Assembly (NCBI GenBank): GCA_020248905.1
Contig: JADCGR010000044.1
Span: 1 to 55,215 of the forward strand
Length of the DNA stretch: 55,215 bases
Reading direction: 5' to 3'
Source of the DNA: Curvibacter sp.
GTDB lineage: Bacteria > Pseudomonadota > Gammaproteobacteria > Burkholderiales > Burkholderiaceae_C
Shown: one piece after another, positions 7,882 to 17,607 of the stretch
Position numbering within the stretch: the first letter of the stretch is position 1
Layout: the number at the start of each line of letters is the position of its first letter
The notes under the pieces: generated by a model
What the model saw: only the letters and a program-made list of their open reading frames with translations
Databases searched by the model: none
What the model was told of the DNA's origin: nothing
Made by a program: the position numbers and the translations under genes

Positions 7882-8850
7882 ATGAATCTGCTCAATCGCC
7901 GTGTCCTCGTGGTGCTGCTTGCGGCCACGCTCGCCGGCACCGGCTGGGCGCAGACCTATCCCAACAAGCCCCTGCGCATCGTCGTTCCCTTCGGGGCCGG
8001 CGGCGTGGCCGATCTGACGGCCCGCACCGTGGCCCAGAAGTTGTCGCAGAACCTCGGTCAGCCCGTGGTTGTGGAGAACCGCCCGGGTGCGGGGGGCGTA
8101 GGCGCTTCGGAGACCGTGGCCAAGTCTGCGCCGGACGGCTACACGCTGCTGCTGATGTCCAACGCGAGCGCAGTGAGCGCAACGCTGTTCAAGTCTCTGC
8201 CCTACGACACGGTGAAGGATTTCATCCCGGTCAGCACGCTGGGCTTTTTTGACATTGCGGTCGTCACGGCTACCGAATCGCGCTTTAAGACCCTGGGCGA
8301 GGTGCTGGCCTATGCGCGCGCGAATCCAGGCAAGCTCAATGTGGGCAGCATCAACATCGGCAGCACCCAGAACCTGGCGGCCGAGCTGTTCAAGGCCAAT
8401 GCCGGCGTGGACATGCAGATCGTGCCTTTCAACGGCACGCCTGCCGTGGTCAACGCGCTGCGCGGCGGCCAGATCGACGTGGCGGTCGAGATCGTCTCGC
8501 CCATCATGGGGCAGATCAAGGGCGGCGCCCTGCGTGCGCTGGCCGTGACCGACACGGAGCGCTCGGCCATGCTGCCCGAGGTACCCACCACCAAGGAGGG
8601 CGGCCTGCCGAACTACCAGGCCTCGTCGTGGAACGCGCTGGCCCTGCCAGCTGGTACGCCGCGCGATGTGGTCATCCGCCTGCACCGCGAGATCGTCGCA
8701 GCCGTGAGCGACCCGGAGGTCAACAAGAAGCTGCGCGAGCTCAATATCGAGCCGCGCACCCAGACGCCCGAGCAGACCGCTGCGTGGCTGCAGAGCGAGA
8801 TCAAGCGCTGGGGTGATGTGATCGTCAAGGCCAACGTGCCGCGGCAGTAA
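7882..8850 (+). CDS. Bug/TctC-family tripartite tricarboxylate transporter binding protein
   Basis: The 322-residue secreted protein has a signal peptide ending near GWAQ and the Bug-family opening PNKPLRIVVPFGAGGVADLTAR, followed by VVENRPGAGG. Bug proteins are greatly expanded in Bordetella, Cupriavidus and Comamonadaceae and bind carboxylates such as aromatic acids or dicarboxylates. No TctA or TctB membrane partner lies nearby, which is common for these orphans. It is 33 bp after livF and has its own AGGAGA ribosome binding site, so it probably belongs to the importer transcript. Confidence 0.92.
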   Translation: MNLLNRRVLVVLLAATLAGTGWAQTYPNKPLRIVVPFGAGGVADLTARTVAQKLSQNLGQPVVVENRPGAGGVGASETVAKSAPDGYTLLLMSNASAVSATLFKSLPYDTVKDFIPVSTLGFFDIAVVTATESRFKTLGEVLAYARANPGKLNVGSINIGSTQNLAAELFKANAGVDMQIVPFNGTPAVVNALRGGQIDVAVEIVSPIMGQIKGGALRALAVTDTERSAMLPEVPTTKEGGLPNYQASSWNALALPAGTPRDVVIRLHREIVAAVSDPEVNKKLRELNIEPRTQTPEQTAAWLQSEIKRWGDVIVKANVPRQ

Positions 8851-8946
8851 GCGGCGATCCATCGTCATGCAGCCGGCGCTGCCCACGAGGTGGCGCTTGC
8901 TCATGGGCGTCCCAGAGCGGTGTCGCGTGTGCTCTTCGGGTCGACC

Positions 8947-9789
8947 CTAAAGCGTCGCCTCAACGGCGCGCCGCAATTCGGGCGTGATCTCGGGCATCAC
9001 GCCAAACCAGCTTAGGAAGGCGGGCCTCGCCTGGTTGAGTAGCATGCCCAGGCCGTTGACGGTCGGGTTGCCTCGCTGTCGTGCGGCCGCGAGCAGCGGC
9101 GTCTCCATTGGCACGTAGATGATGTCGGAAACGAGGGCATGGCCGGGCAGGCGCTCCAGCGGCAGATCCAGCGGCTCCTGCCCCTTCATGCCCAGGCTCG
9201 TGGTATTGACCAACAGGGCGCAGCCCTCCAGCGCCTCGGCGCGTTGCTCCCAGAGGTAGGCGCGTATCGGGCCGCCCAGCTCGGCGGCCAGAGCCTGCGC
9301 CTTGTCCAGGCTGCGGTTGCACAGTCGGATGTCCTGTGCGCCCCGCTCGGCCAGCGCCACCAGAATGGCGCGAGCGCCACCGCCCGCGCCCAGCACGGTG
9401 ATGGGCCCTGCATCGGCACGCCAGCCGGGCTGCGCATCGAGCAGGCTCTGGATGAAACCATAGGCATCGTTGTTGTAGCCGGCGAGCGTACCGTCGGGCT
9501 CGACCACGATGGTGTTGATGGCGCCGATGCGCTGCGCCAGCGGATCGACGCGGTCCACCAGGGCCATGGCCGCCACCTTGTGCGGAATGGTGATGTTGCA
9601 GCCCGCAAAACCCAGGGCCAGCAGTCCGCGCACTGCCTGCGGCAGTCGGGCTGGCGGCACCGGCAGCAGCACATAGTCACCGCGCAGGCCGTGCTGCCGG
9701 ATCCAGTGTCCGTGGATGGCGGGGGAGCGCGAATGTGCCACGGGCCAGCCCATCACGCCAGCCAGGATGTAGTGCTTGTCTTGGGTCAT
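8947..9789 (-). CDS. aroE: Shikimate dehydrogenase family protein (AroE-like, possibly catabolic)
   Basis: The 280-residue protein has the shikimate dehydrogenase layout: SRSPAIH substrate loop (residues 20-26), NITIPHK with catalytic Lys71, NNDAYGF with Asp108, and a GAGGGARA dinucleotide loop. It would interconvert shikimate or quinate with the 3-dehydro forms. Its position beside a LysR regulator and a protocatechuate operon suggests a role in using shikimate/quinate, whose dehydroshikimate is a protocatechuate precursor. A biosynthetic role cannot be excluded. It lies 14 bp downstream of the LysR gene on the same strand. Confidence 0.88.
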   Translation of the reverse strand: MTQDKHYILAGVMGWPVAHSRSPAIHGHWIRQHGLRGDYVLLPVPPARLPQAVRGLLALGFAGCNITIPHKVAAMALVDRVDPLAQRIGAINTIVVEPDGTLAGYNNDAYGFIQSLLDAQPGWRADAGPITVLGAGGGARAILVALAERGAQDIRLCNRSLDKAQALAAELGGPIRAYLWEQRAEALEGCALLVNTTSLGMKGQEPLDLPLERLPGHALVSDIIYVPMETPLLAAARQRGNPTVNGLGMLLNQARPAFLSWFGVMPEITPELRRAVEATL

Positions 9790-9803
9790 GTGTCGTTGTC
9801 TTT

Positions 9804-10718
9804 TCAGGCGGACCCAGCCTCGCTGAAGATCTCTTGGGCGACCTGCTGGATGAGTTCGATCATGGCCTGCTGGGTCATGGTCGTTGTGCGACCTGCGGCC
9901 GTGGCCAGGGCCAGGCGGCTGATGAGGTGGGGCTTTTCGATGCTGCGGGCGACGAAGGTCTGCGGCCGCGTGCTGTTGGCCAGCGCATAGCGCGGCAGCA
10001 CGGCGTGGCCGACGCCGTCGGCCACGAGGTCCAGGATGGCTGCCACGCCATCGATCTCCAGCGCAATGTCCGGTTTGCAGCCGATGCCGGCCATCTCGGT
10101 TTCCACCACCATTCGGATGGCATTGGGCCGGCTGGGGATGACCAGGGGCATGGCGCTGAGTTCTTTCAGGCTGATGGGCTGGGCGGCGGCTTTGCCCGCC
10201 GACGTCCTAGGGCCGATGAGGTAGAGCTGCTCCTCCAGCAGGGGTCGGGTCTCAAGCTCGGTGCTGGCCGGCGGGTTGTAGAGCAGCGCCACGTCGAGTC
10301 GGCCCGTCTGCAGGGCTTCCTGCATCGAGAGGGTCAGCCCCTCGCTGATGGACAGGGCCGCGCTGGGCAGGCGCTTGCGGAAGGCGCGCGTGAGCGGCAC
10401 GGTCATCATCTTGGCGATGCTGGGCGGCAGACCCAGAGCCACGCGGCCGGCCAGCGCGCCGCGCACGCGGCCCAGGTCTTCGCGTGCACGGGCCACCTGG
10501 TGCAGGATGCCGCGGCCGTGCTCCAGCATGAGCTTGCCGGCCTCGGTGGTGGTGACGCCGCGCCCGTTGCGCAGCAGCAGGTTCTGGCGCAACTCCACCT
10601 CCAGCAGCCGCACCTGGCGGCTCAGCGCCGGCTGGGCAATGTTGAGCACCCCGGCCGCGCGCGTGAAGCTGCCCAGTTCAGCGACGCGCACAAAGTACTC
10701 AAGCTGCTTCAGGTCCAT
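9804..10718 (-). CDS. LysR-family transcriptional regulator, probable regulator of the protocatechuate operon
   Basis: The 304-residue protein has the LysR helix-turn-helix in the first 60 residues (LEYFVRVAELGSFTRAAGVLNIAQPALSRQVRLLE) and a PBP-like effector domain. It is transcribed divergently from the ModA-like gene and the lig genes, the classical arrangement in which a LysR protein controls the facing operon with a pathway intermediate as coinducer. A T-N11-A dyad lies 10 bases upstream of its start. By position it corresponds to the LigR/PmdR type, but this is inferred from context. Confidence 0.9.
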   Translation of the reverse strand: MDLKQLEYFVRVAELGSFTRAAGVLNIAQPALSRQVRLLEVELRQNLLLRNGRGVTTTEAGKLMLEHGRGILHQVARAREDLGRVRGALAGRVALGLPPSIAKMMTVPLTRAFRKRLPSAALSISEGLTLSMQEALQTGRLDVALLYNPPASTELETRPLLEEQLYLIGPRTSAGKAAAQPISLKELSAMPLVIPSRPNAIRMVVETEMAGIGCKPDIALEIDGVAAILDLVADGVGHAVLPRYALANSTRPQTFVARSIEKPHLISRLALATAAGRTTTMTQQAMIELIQQVAQEIFSEAGSA

Positions 10719-10728
10719 GGTTTGCGGG

Positions 10729-10747
10729 ATAACAGACGCTGGATTAT
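10729..10747. promoter_or_regulatory. Candidate LysR-binding site (T-N11-A dyad)
   Basis: ATAA, eleven bases, then TTAT form a symmetric site of the LysR-box type in the 127-bp divergent gap between the regulator gene (starts at 10718) and the operon (first ATG 10846). Its closeness to the regulator start suggests autoregulation as well as operon control. Confidence 0.5.
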
Positions 10748-10845
10748 GCCGAAATGAGATACCTGTTAGTGGGCGGCCCGGCTAGATGCGGGCGCGCTCC
10801 GTATCGACAATCGGGAACTGTTCCATCCGTGGCCCTGTCTTGCAC

Positions 10846-11535
10846 ATGAGCACTCCCCTGATCGGCATTTCTTCCATGGCCACGCGTCTGCTTCTGGCGG
10901 AACTGGCCCAGGCTTGGCGGCAGCACGGCGGGGGCGAGGTTCGCATCGAGTCCGTGGGCGGCGTGGATGCCGCACGGCGCGTGGCCAGCGGCGAGGCTTT
11001 CGACGTGGTCTTTCTGGCCTCGGACGCCATCGACAAGCTCATCGCTTCCGGCCACGTGCTGGTTCGCAGCAAGGTCGATCTGGTGCATTCGGGTGTGGCT
11101 GTCGCCGTGCGTGCCGGTGCACTGCGGCCAGACATCAGCACGGAGGACGCGGTGCGTCGCGCGGTGCTTGCCGCCCACAGCCTCAGCTATTCCACCGGGC
11201 CCAGCGGCGTTGCCCTGGCGCGCCTGTTCGAGCGCTGGGGCATCGCCGCGCAAATCCAGAATCGCATCGTCACGCCGCCGCCCGGCATCCCTGTGGGCAG
11301 CCTCGTCGCGCGTGGCGAGGTCGAGCTGGGCTTGCAGCAACTCAGCGAGCTGCTGCCGCTGCAAGGCATCGAGGTGCTGGGTCCACTACCCGAGCCCATC
11401 CAGATCGTCACCACGTTTTCAGCCGGCGTGTGCGCCACCAGCCGTCAGGCGGCGGCGGTGGCCGACATGCTGGCTTACATGGCTTCGCCCGCAGCGGCTG
11501 AGGCCAAGCGTCGCCACGGCATGGAGCCGGCCTGA
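10846..11535 (+). CDS. ModA-like substrate-binding-fold protein without a signal peptide
   Basis: The 229-residue product resembles the molybdate/tungstate binding-protein (PBP type 2) fold, with segments such as VIFLASDAIDKL-like and STGPSGVALARLFERWGI. The ATG at 10846 was chosen because it gives the compact domain. Neither it nor the upstream ATG at 10786 provides a hydrophobic signal sequence, so the protein is predicted to be cytoplasmic. It is the first gene of the 4,5-cleavage operon. In related operons this place can hold an oxalomesaconate tautomerase gene, which is absent here. Function unknown. Confidence 0.75.
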   Translation: MSTPLIGISSMATRLLLAELAQAWRQHGGGEVRIESVGGVDAARRVASGEAFDVVFLASDAIDKLIASGHVLVRSKVDLVHSGVAVAVRAGALRPDISTEDAVRRAVLAAHSLSYSTGPSGVALARLFERWGIAAQIQNRIVTPPPGIPVGSLVARGEVELGLQQLSELLPLQGIEVLGPLPEPIQIVTTFSAGVCATSRQAAAVADMLAYMASPAAAEAKRRHGMEPA

Positions 11536-11562
11536 ACGCTGATTTGCATCGAGGAGAACCCC

Positions 11563-12603
11563 ATGAAGAAACCCCTGATCATCGACATCCACGGCCACTA
11601 CACCACGGCCCCCAAGCAGCTGGAGGCATGGCGCAATCAGCAGATTGCCGGGATCAAGGAGCCGGCCGTCAAGCCACGCGTTGCCGATCTGAGGATCAGC
11701 GACGACGAGCTGCGCGAGTCCATCGAGACCAACCAGCTGCGGCTCATGAAAGAGCGCGGTTCGGACCTCACCATCTTCAGCCCGCGCGCCAGCTTCATGG
11801 CGCACCATATCGGCGACTTCGAGGTGTCAAGCACCTGGGCGGCGATCTGCAACGAGCTTTGCTACCGCGTGAGCCAGCTTTTCCCCGAGCATTTCGTGCC
11901 CGCCGCGATGCTGCCGCAGTCGCCTGGTGTGGACCCGAAGACATGCATTCCCGAGCTGGAGAAGTGTGTCAAGGAGTACGGCAACGTCGGCATCAACCTC
12001 AATCCTGATCCCTCTGGCGGCCACTGGACCAGCCCGCCACTGACCGACCGGCACTGGTACCCTATCTACGAGAAGATGGTGGAGTACGACATCCCGGCCA
12101 TGATCCATGTGTCGACCAGCTGCAATGCCTGCTTCCACACCACGGGCGCGCATTACATCAACGCCGACACCACGGCGGTGATGCAGCTGATCCAGGGCGA
12201 CCTGTTCAAGGACTTCCCCACGCTGAAGTTCATCATTCCCCACGGCGGCGGCGCGGCTCCCTACCACTGGGGCCGTTACCGGGGCCTCGCGCAGGAGATG
12301 AAAAAGCCCCTGCTCTGCGAGCACCTGCTCAAGAACATCTATTTCGACACCTGCGTCTACCACCAGCCAGGCATTGATCTGCTGACCAGGGTGATCCCGG
12401 TCGACAACATCCTCTTCGCCTCCGAGATGATCGGTGCGGTGCGCGGCATCGACCCGGAGACCGGCGCGTACTACGACGATACCAAGCGCTACGTGCAGGC
12501 CACGCCTCACCTCAACGACGAGCAACGCTTCAAGGTCTACGAGGGCAACGCCCGCCGCGTGTTCTCGCGCCTGGACGCCCGGCTGAAGGCCAAGGGCAGG
12601 TAA
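11563..12603 (+). CDS. ligJ: 4-oxalomesaconate hydratase (LigJ/PmdE)
   Basis: The 346-residue amidohydrolase-2 family protein has an N-terminal metal site (DIHGHYTT) and a PHGGGAAPYHWGRYRG segment characteristic of LigJ-type hydratases. It adds water to 4-oxalomesaconate to give 4-carboxy-4-hydroxy-2-oxoadipate, the substrate of the aldolase encoded 32 bp downstream. The GAGGAG ribosome binding site just before the ATG supports the start. The assignment is strong because all other enzymes of the pathway surround it. Confidence 0.92.
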   Translation: MKKPLIIDIHGHYTTAPKQLEAWRNQQIAGIKEPAVKPRVADLRISDDELRESIETNQLRLMKERGSDLTIFSPRASFMAHHIGDFEVSSTWAAICNELCYRVSQLFPEHFVPAAMLPQSPGVDPKTCIPELEKCVKEYGNVGINLNPDPSGGHWTSPPLTDRHWYPIYEKMVEYDIPAMIHVSTSCNACFHTTGAHYINADTTAVMQLIQGDLFKDFPTLKFIIPHGGGAAPYHWGRYRGLAQEMKKPLLCEHLLKNIYFDTCVYHQPGIDLLTRVIPVDNILFASEMIGAVRGIDPETGAYYDDTKRYVQATPHLNDEQRFKVYEGNARRVFSRLDARLKAKGR

Positions 12604-12635
12604 TCAAGCATCACCATACACACTGAGGAACGACC

Positions 12636-13328
12636 ATGAGCGTCAACGCACCCCTGGGTATCGTCAAGCGTAGCATCGTGCGCGCCGATGCCGCCGCCGT
12701 CGAGAAAATGGGCAAATACGGTGTGGCCACCGTGCACGAGGCACAAGGCCGCGTCGGCCTGATGCAGACCTATATGCGCCCCATCTACCCGGGTGCCCGC
12801 ATTGCCGGCCCTGCCGTCACCGTGCTGCTGCACCCGGGCGACAACTGGATGCTGCACGTCGTGGCCGAGCAGATCAAGCCGGGCGATATCGTCGTGGCGG
12901 CGCTCTCGTCGCCTAATACCGATGGCTTCTTCGGCGACCTGCTGGCAACGTCTTTCAAGGCGCGCGGCGCCAAAGGCCTCATCATCGACGGCGGCTGCCG
13001 CGACATCGCCGAACTCAAGTCCATGGACTTCCCGGTCTGGAGCCGCGCCATCAGCGCCAAGGGCACCATCAAGGCCACGCTGGGCTCGGTCAACATTCCT
13101 GTGGTTTGCGCCGGCATGATCGTGAACCCGGGTGACGCCATCGTGGCCGATGACGACGGCGTGGTAGTCGTGAATGCCGCCGATGCGCAGAAGGTGGCCG
13201 ATGCGGCTGCGGCGCGCGAGGCCAACGAAGGCGAGAAGCGCGCCAAGCTGGCCGCTGGCGTACTGGGCCTGGACATGTACAAGTTCCGCGAGCCGCTGGA
13301 AAAGCTCGGCCTGAAATACATCGACTGA
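12636..13328 (+). CDS. ligK: 4-carboxy-4-hydroxy-2-oxoadipate aldolase / oxaloacetate decarboxylase (LigK/PmdF)
   Basis: The 230-residue RraA-fold class II aldolase contains [24 protein letters not shown], the metal and pyruvate binding region of HMG/CHA aldolases. It splits 4-carboxy-4-hydroxy-2-oxoadipate into pyruvate and oxaloacetate, ending the protocatechuate 4,5-cleavage route. The length matches the family. It lies between ligJ and the lipoprotein gene in one transcription direction. Confidence 0.93.
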   Translation: MSVNAPLGIVKRSIVRADAAAVEKMGKYGVATVHEAQGRVGLMQTYMRPIYPGARIAGPAVTVLLHPGDNWMLHVVAEQIKPGDIVVAALSSPNTDGFFGDLLATSFKARGAKGLIIDGGCRDIAELKSMDFPVWSRAISAKGTIKATLGSVNIPVVCAGMIVNPGDAIVADDDGVVVVNAADAQKVADAAAAREANEGEKRAKLAAGVLGLDMYKFREPLEKLGLKYID

Positions 13329-13362
13329 ATCTCACTCAAGCCATATCAAACAGGGATCTGCC

Positions 13363-14178
13363 ATGAAGCTGCACCGCCGCAGCTGTTTTGTTGCCTTGCT
13401 CGCCGCGGCTGCGCTGCTGGCAGGCTGTGCCGTCACGCGGCCGGTGGGGCCCGCGCCCACGCCCGAGGCGCGGGTGGCGCTCACGCCCACAGGCGCGCTG
13501 CGCGTGGGCGTCTACGCGGGCAGTCCGACCTCGCTGGTGGTGGACAAGCACGGGCGCAACGCCGGCGTGGCCCATGACCTCGGCAAAGAGCTGGCCCGTT
13601 GGCTCAATTCGCCCTTCGAGCTGGTGGAGTTCAACCGTATCGCCGAGGTGATCGAGGCCATGAAGGCCGGCCAGATCGACTTCACTCTTACCAATGCGAC
13701 CGAAGCACGCGCGCGCGACGTGGACTTCACCCTGCCGCTGGTCAGCCTGGAGCTGGGCTACCTGGCGCCACCGGGCAGCAAGCTGCGCAACGCTAACGAG
13801 ATCGACCGCGCCGGCCTGCGCGTGGGTGTCAGCGAGGGCAGCACCTCGCAGGGCCTGCTAAGCCGTACTCACCGACAGGCGCAGGTCGTACCTGTGTCTT
13901 CACTCAAGGCCGCCATCGAACAGCTAAGACTGGGCCAGCTGGATGTCTTTGCCACCAACAAGGGCATCCTCCACGAGATGGCCGACAGCCTCCCGGGCGC
14001 CCGCGTGCTGGAGGGCCGGTGGGGGCTGGAGAAGCTGGCCATCGCCATCCCCAAAGGGCGCCAGGCCGCCTTGCCCTATCTGAGCCAGTTCGCGCTGAGT
14101 GTGCGGCGTGACGGCACGCTGCAATCTGCCACCGAGCGGGCCGGGCTGCGCGGCACGGTCGAGCCTGCATTTCGCTGA
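13363..14178 (+). CDS. Substrate-binding lipoprotein (SBP_bac_3 type)
   Basis: The 271-residue protein has a lipoprotein signal peptide with lipobox LLAGC (Cys22), then an amino-acid-type periplasmic binding domain (GALRVGVYAGSPTSLVVDK, later IDFTLTNATEARARDVDFT). It should be anchored to a membrane facing the periplasm. No permease or ATPase of the polar amino acid family is beside it, so it may work with another importer or as a sensor. Placement between ligK and ligI suggests a ligand linked to protocatechuate breakdown. Confidence 0.85.
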   Translation: MKLHRRSCFVALLAAAALLAGCAVTRPVGPAPTPEARVALTPTGALRVGVYAGSPTSLVVDKHGRNAGVAHDLGKELARWLNSPFELVEFNRIAEVIEAMKAGQIDFTLTNATEARARDVDFTLPLVSLELGYLAPPGSKLRNANEIDRAGLRVGVSEGSTSQGLLSRTHRQAQVVPVSSLKAAIEQLRLGQLDVFATNKGILHEMADSLPGARVLEGRWGLEKLAIAIPKGRQAALPYLSQFALSVRRDGTLQSATERAGLRGTVEPAFR

Positions 14179-14199
14179 CACAGGAAACCAAAGAGAACC

Positions 14200-15135
14200 A
14201 TGAGCAAATCCACGACAGGACCTTTTGAGAAAACCGCCGGCTGGCTGGACTGGTACAGCGGCCCGAGCAAGCCGCGCTTTACGCTGCCCTCCGGTGCTGT
14301 GGATGCGCACTGTCACGTCTTCGGTCCGGGCGCCGAGTTTCCCTACGCGCCCGAGCGGAAATACACACCCTGCGATGCCAGCAAGGCCCAGCTCTTCGCT
14401 CTGCGCGATCATCTGGGCTTCGCGCGCAACGTCATCGTGCAGGCCACCTGCCACGGCGCCGACAACCGCGCCCTGGTGGACGCCTGCCTCTGCAGCAACG
14501 GCAAGGCGCGTGGCGTGGCCACCGTCCGGCGCAGCGTGACCGATGAAGAGCTGCAGAGGCTGCATGCGGCTGGCGTGCGCGGCGTGCGCTTCAACTTCGT
14601 CAAGCGTCTGGTGGACTTCACCCCCAAGGACGAGTTGCTGGAGATTGCCAGCCGCATCCGCACGCTGGGCTGGCATGTGGTGATTTACTTCGAGGCCGTG
14701 GACCTGCCCGAGCTGTGGGACTTCTTCACCGCACTGCCCACCACGGTGGTCGTCGACCACATGGGCCGGCCCGACGTGACGAAACCGGTCGAAGGCCCAG
14801 AGTTCGCGCTTTTCCTGAAGTTCATGCGAGAGCACCAGAATGTGTGGAGCAAGGTCAGCTGCCCCGAGCGCCTGTCGGTGACCGGCCCGAAGGCACTGAA
14901 CGGAGAGCAAACCGCCTACAGGGATGTGGTGCCTTTCGCTCGAAAGATCGTGCAGGAGTTCCCCGACCGCGTGCTCTGGGGCACCGACTGGCCGCATCCC
15001 AATCTCAAGGACCACATGCCCGACGACGGCCTGCTGGTGGACTTCATCCCCCACATCGCCCCCACGGCTGAGTTGCAGAAGAAATTGCTGGTGGACAATC
15101 CGATGCGCCTGTACTGGCCTGAGGAAGTGAAGTAA
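14200..15135 (+). CDS. ligI: 2-pyrone-4,6-dicarboxylate hydrolase (LigI/PmdD)
   Basis: The 311-residue amidohydrolase superfamily protein has the DAHCHVFGP metal motif near residues 30-38, HxH-like, and WGTDWPHPN near the C-terminus, both characteristic of LigI. It opens the lactone ring of 2-pyrone-4,6-dicarboxylate to 4-oxalomesaconate. LigI enzymes are known to work without a tightly bound divalent metal. It is followed 10 bp later by ligA, with an AAGGAGA ribosome binding site between them. Confidence 0.93.
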   Translation: MSKSTTGPFEKTAGWLDWYSGPSKPRFTLPSGAVDAHCHVFGPGAEFPYAPERKYTPCDASKAQLFALRDHLGFARNVIVQATCHGADNRALVDACLCSNGKARGVATVRRSVTDEELQRLHAAGVRGVRFNFVKRLVDFTPKDELLEIASRIRTLGWHVVIYFEAVDLPELWDFFTALPTTVVVDHMGRPDVTKPVEGPEFALFLKFMREHQNVWSKVSCPERLSVTGPKALNGEQTAYRDVVPFARKIVQEFPDRVLWGTDWPHPNLKDHMPDDGLLVDFIPHIAPTAELQKKLLVDNPMRLYWPEEVK

Positions 15136-15145
15136 GGAGACCGCC

Positions 15146-16491
<1,346 letters not shown>

Positions 16492-16500
16492 GGATCCGAC

Positions 16501-17448
16501 ATGACAATCAAAGTCGCACTCGCCGGTGCCGGCGCCTTCGGCATCAAGCATCTGGACGGCATCAAGAACATCAAGGATGTGGAAGTCGTTTCCCTGGTCA
16601 GCCGCGATCTGGAGAAGACCCGGGAAGTGGCGGACAAGTACGGCATCCAACACGTCACGACCGATCTGGAAGACAGCCTCAAGCTCAAGGAAGTGGATGC
16701 CGTCATCCTGTGCACGCCCACCCAGATGCACGCGGCGCAAGCCAAGGCCTGCCTCGAAGCCGGCAAGCACGTGCAGGTGGAAATTCCCCTGTGCGATGTG
16801 CTCAAGGAGGGCGAAGAGGTCGTCGCCCTGCAGAAGAAGAAAGGCCTGGTCGCCATGTGCGGCCACACGCGCCGTTTCAACCCTAGCCACCAGTACGTGC
16901 ACAAGAAGATCCAGGCCCGCGAGTTCAACATCCAGCAAATGGACGTGCAGACCTATTTCTTCCGCCGCACCAATATGAACGCCCTGGGCCAGGCGCGCAG
17001 CTGGACCGACCACCTGCTGTGGCACCACGCCGCGCACACCGTGGACCTGTTCGCCTACCAGGCGGGCAGCCCCATCGTGAAGGCCAACGCCATCCAGGGC
17101 CCGATCCACCCGAACCTGGGTATCGCGATGGACATGAGCATTCAGCTCAAGGCTGCCAACGGCGCGATCTGCACGCTGTCGCTGTCGTTCAACAACGATG
17201 GCCCGCTGGGTACCTTCTTCCGCTACATCGGCGACACCGCCACCTACATCGCGCGCTACGACGACCTTTTCAACGGCAAGGACGAGAAGATCGATGTGTC
17301 GAAGGTCGATGTCTCCATGAACGGCATCGAGCTGCAGGACCGCGAGTTCTTCGCCGCCATCCGCGAAGGTCGTGAGCCTAACGCCAGCGTGGCCCAGGTG
17401 CTCCCCTGCTACCAGGTGCTACACCAGCTGGAACAACAGCTGAAATAG
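16501..17448 (+). CDS. ligC: 4-carboxy-2-hydroxymuconate-6-semialdehyde dehydrogenase (LigC/PmdC)
   Basis: The 315-residue Gfo/Idh/MocA-family oxidoreductase starts with the Rossmann motif GAGAFGIKHLDGI and has the family EIPLCDVLKEG segment. It oxidises the hemiacetal form of the ring-cleavage product to 2-pyrone-4,6-dicarboxylate with NAD(P). It begins 9 bp after ligB and is the last pathway enzyme before dispersed repeat A copy 2. Confidence 0.94.
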   Translation: MTIKVALAGAGAFGIKHLDGIKNIKDVEVVSLVSRDLEKTREVADKYGIQHVTTDLEDSLKLKEVDAVILCTPTQMHAAQAKACLEAGKHVQVEIPLCDVLKEGEEVVALQKKKGLVAMCGHTRRFNPSHQYVHKKIQAREFNIQQMDVQTYFFRRTNMNALGQARSWTDHLLWHHAAHTVDLFAYQAGSPIVKANAIQGPIHPNLGIAMDMSIQLKAANGAICTLSLSFNNDGPLGTFFRYIGDTATYIARYDDLFNGKDEKIDVSKVDVSMNGIELQDREFFAAIREGREPNASVAQVLPCYQVLHQLEQQLK

Positions 17449-17454
17449 TGTTGA

Positions 17455-17600
17455 ACACCCCCAGGCTGCGCGCACTTCGTGTCGCTACGTCGCCGCCCCC
17501 CTTGCAGGGGGCAACGCCAGTGGCCGGGCAAAGCCGGTTCCACGGCGTTTCCCGGCTTGAGCCCTCCATGCGCTGCCGGGCGCGCATACCGCAGTGGAGC
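17455..17600 (+). repeat. Dispersed intergenic repeat, family A, copy 2
   Basis: This segment matches 5189-5334 in the same orientation along its whole length, best in the first 90 bases. It lies directly after the ligC stop codon and ends a few bases before the ribosome binding site of the 17608 gene. It contains a CCCCTTGCAGGGG stem. A diverged third copy in the opposite orientation may lie within 37925-38025. Confidence 0.75.
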
Positions 17601-17607
17601 AACTGAT

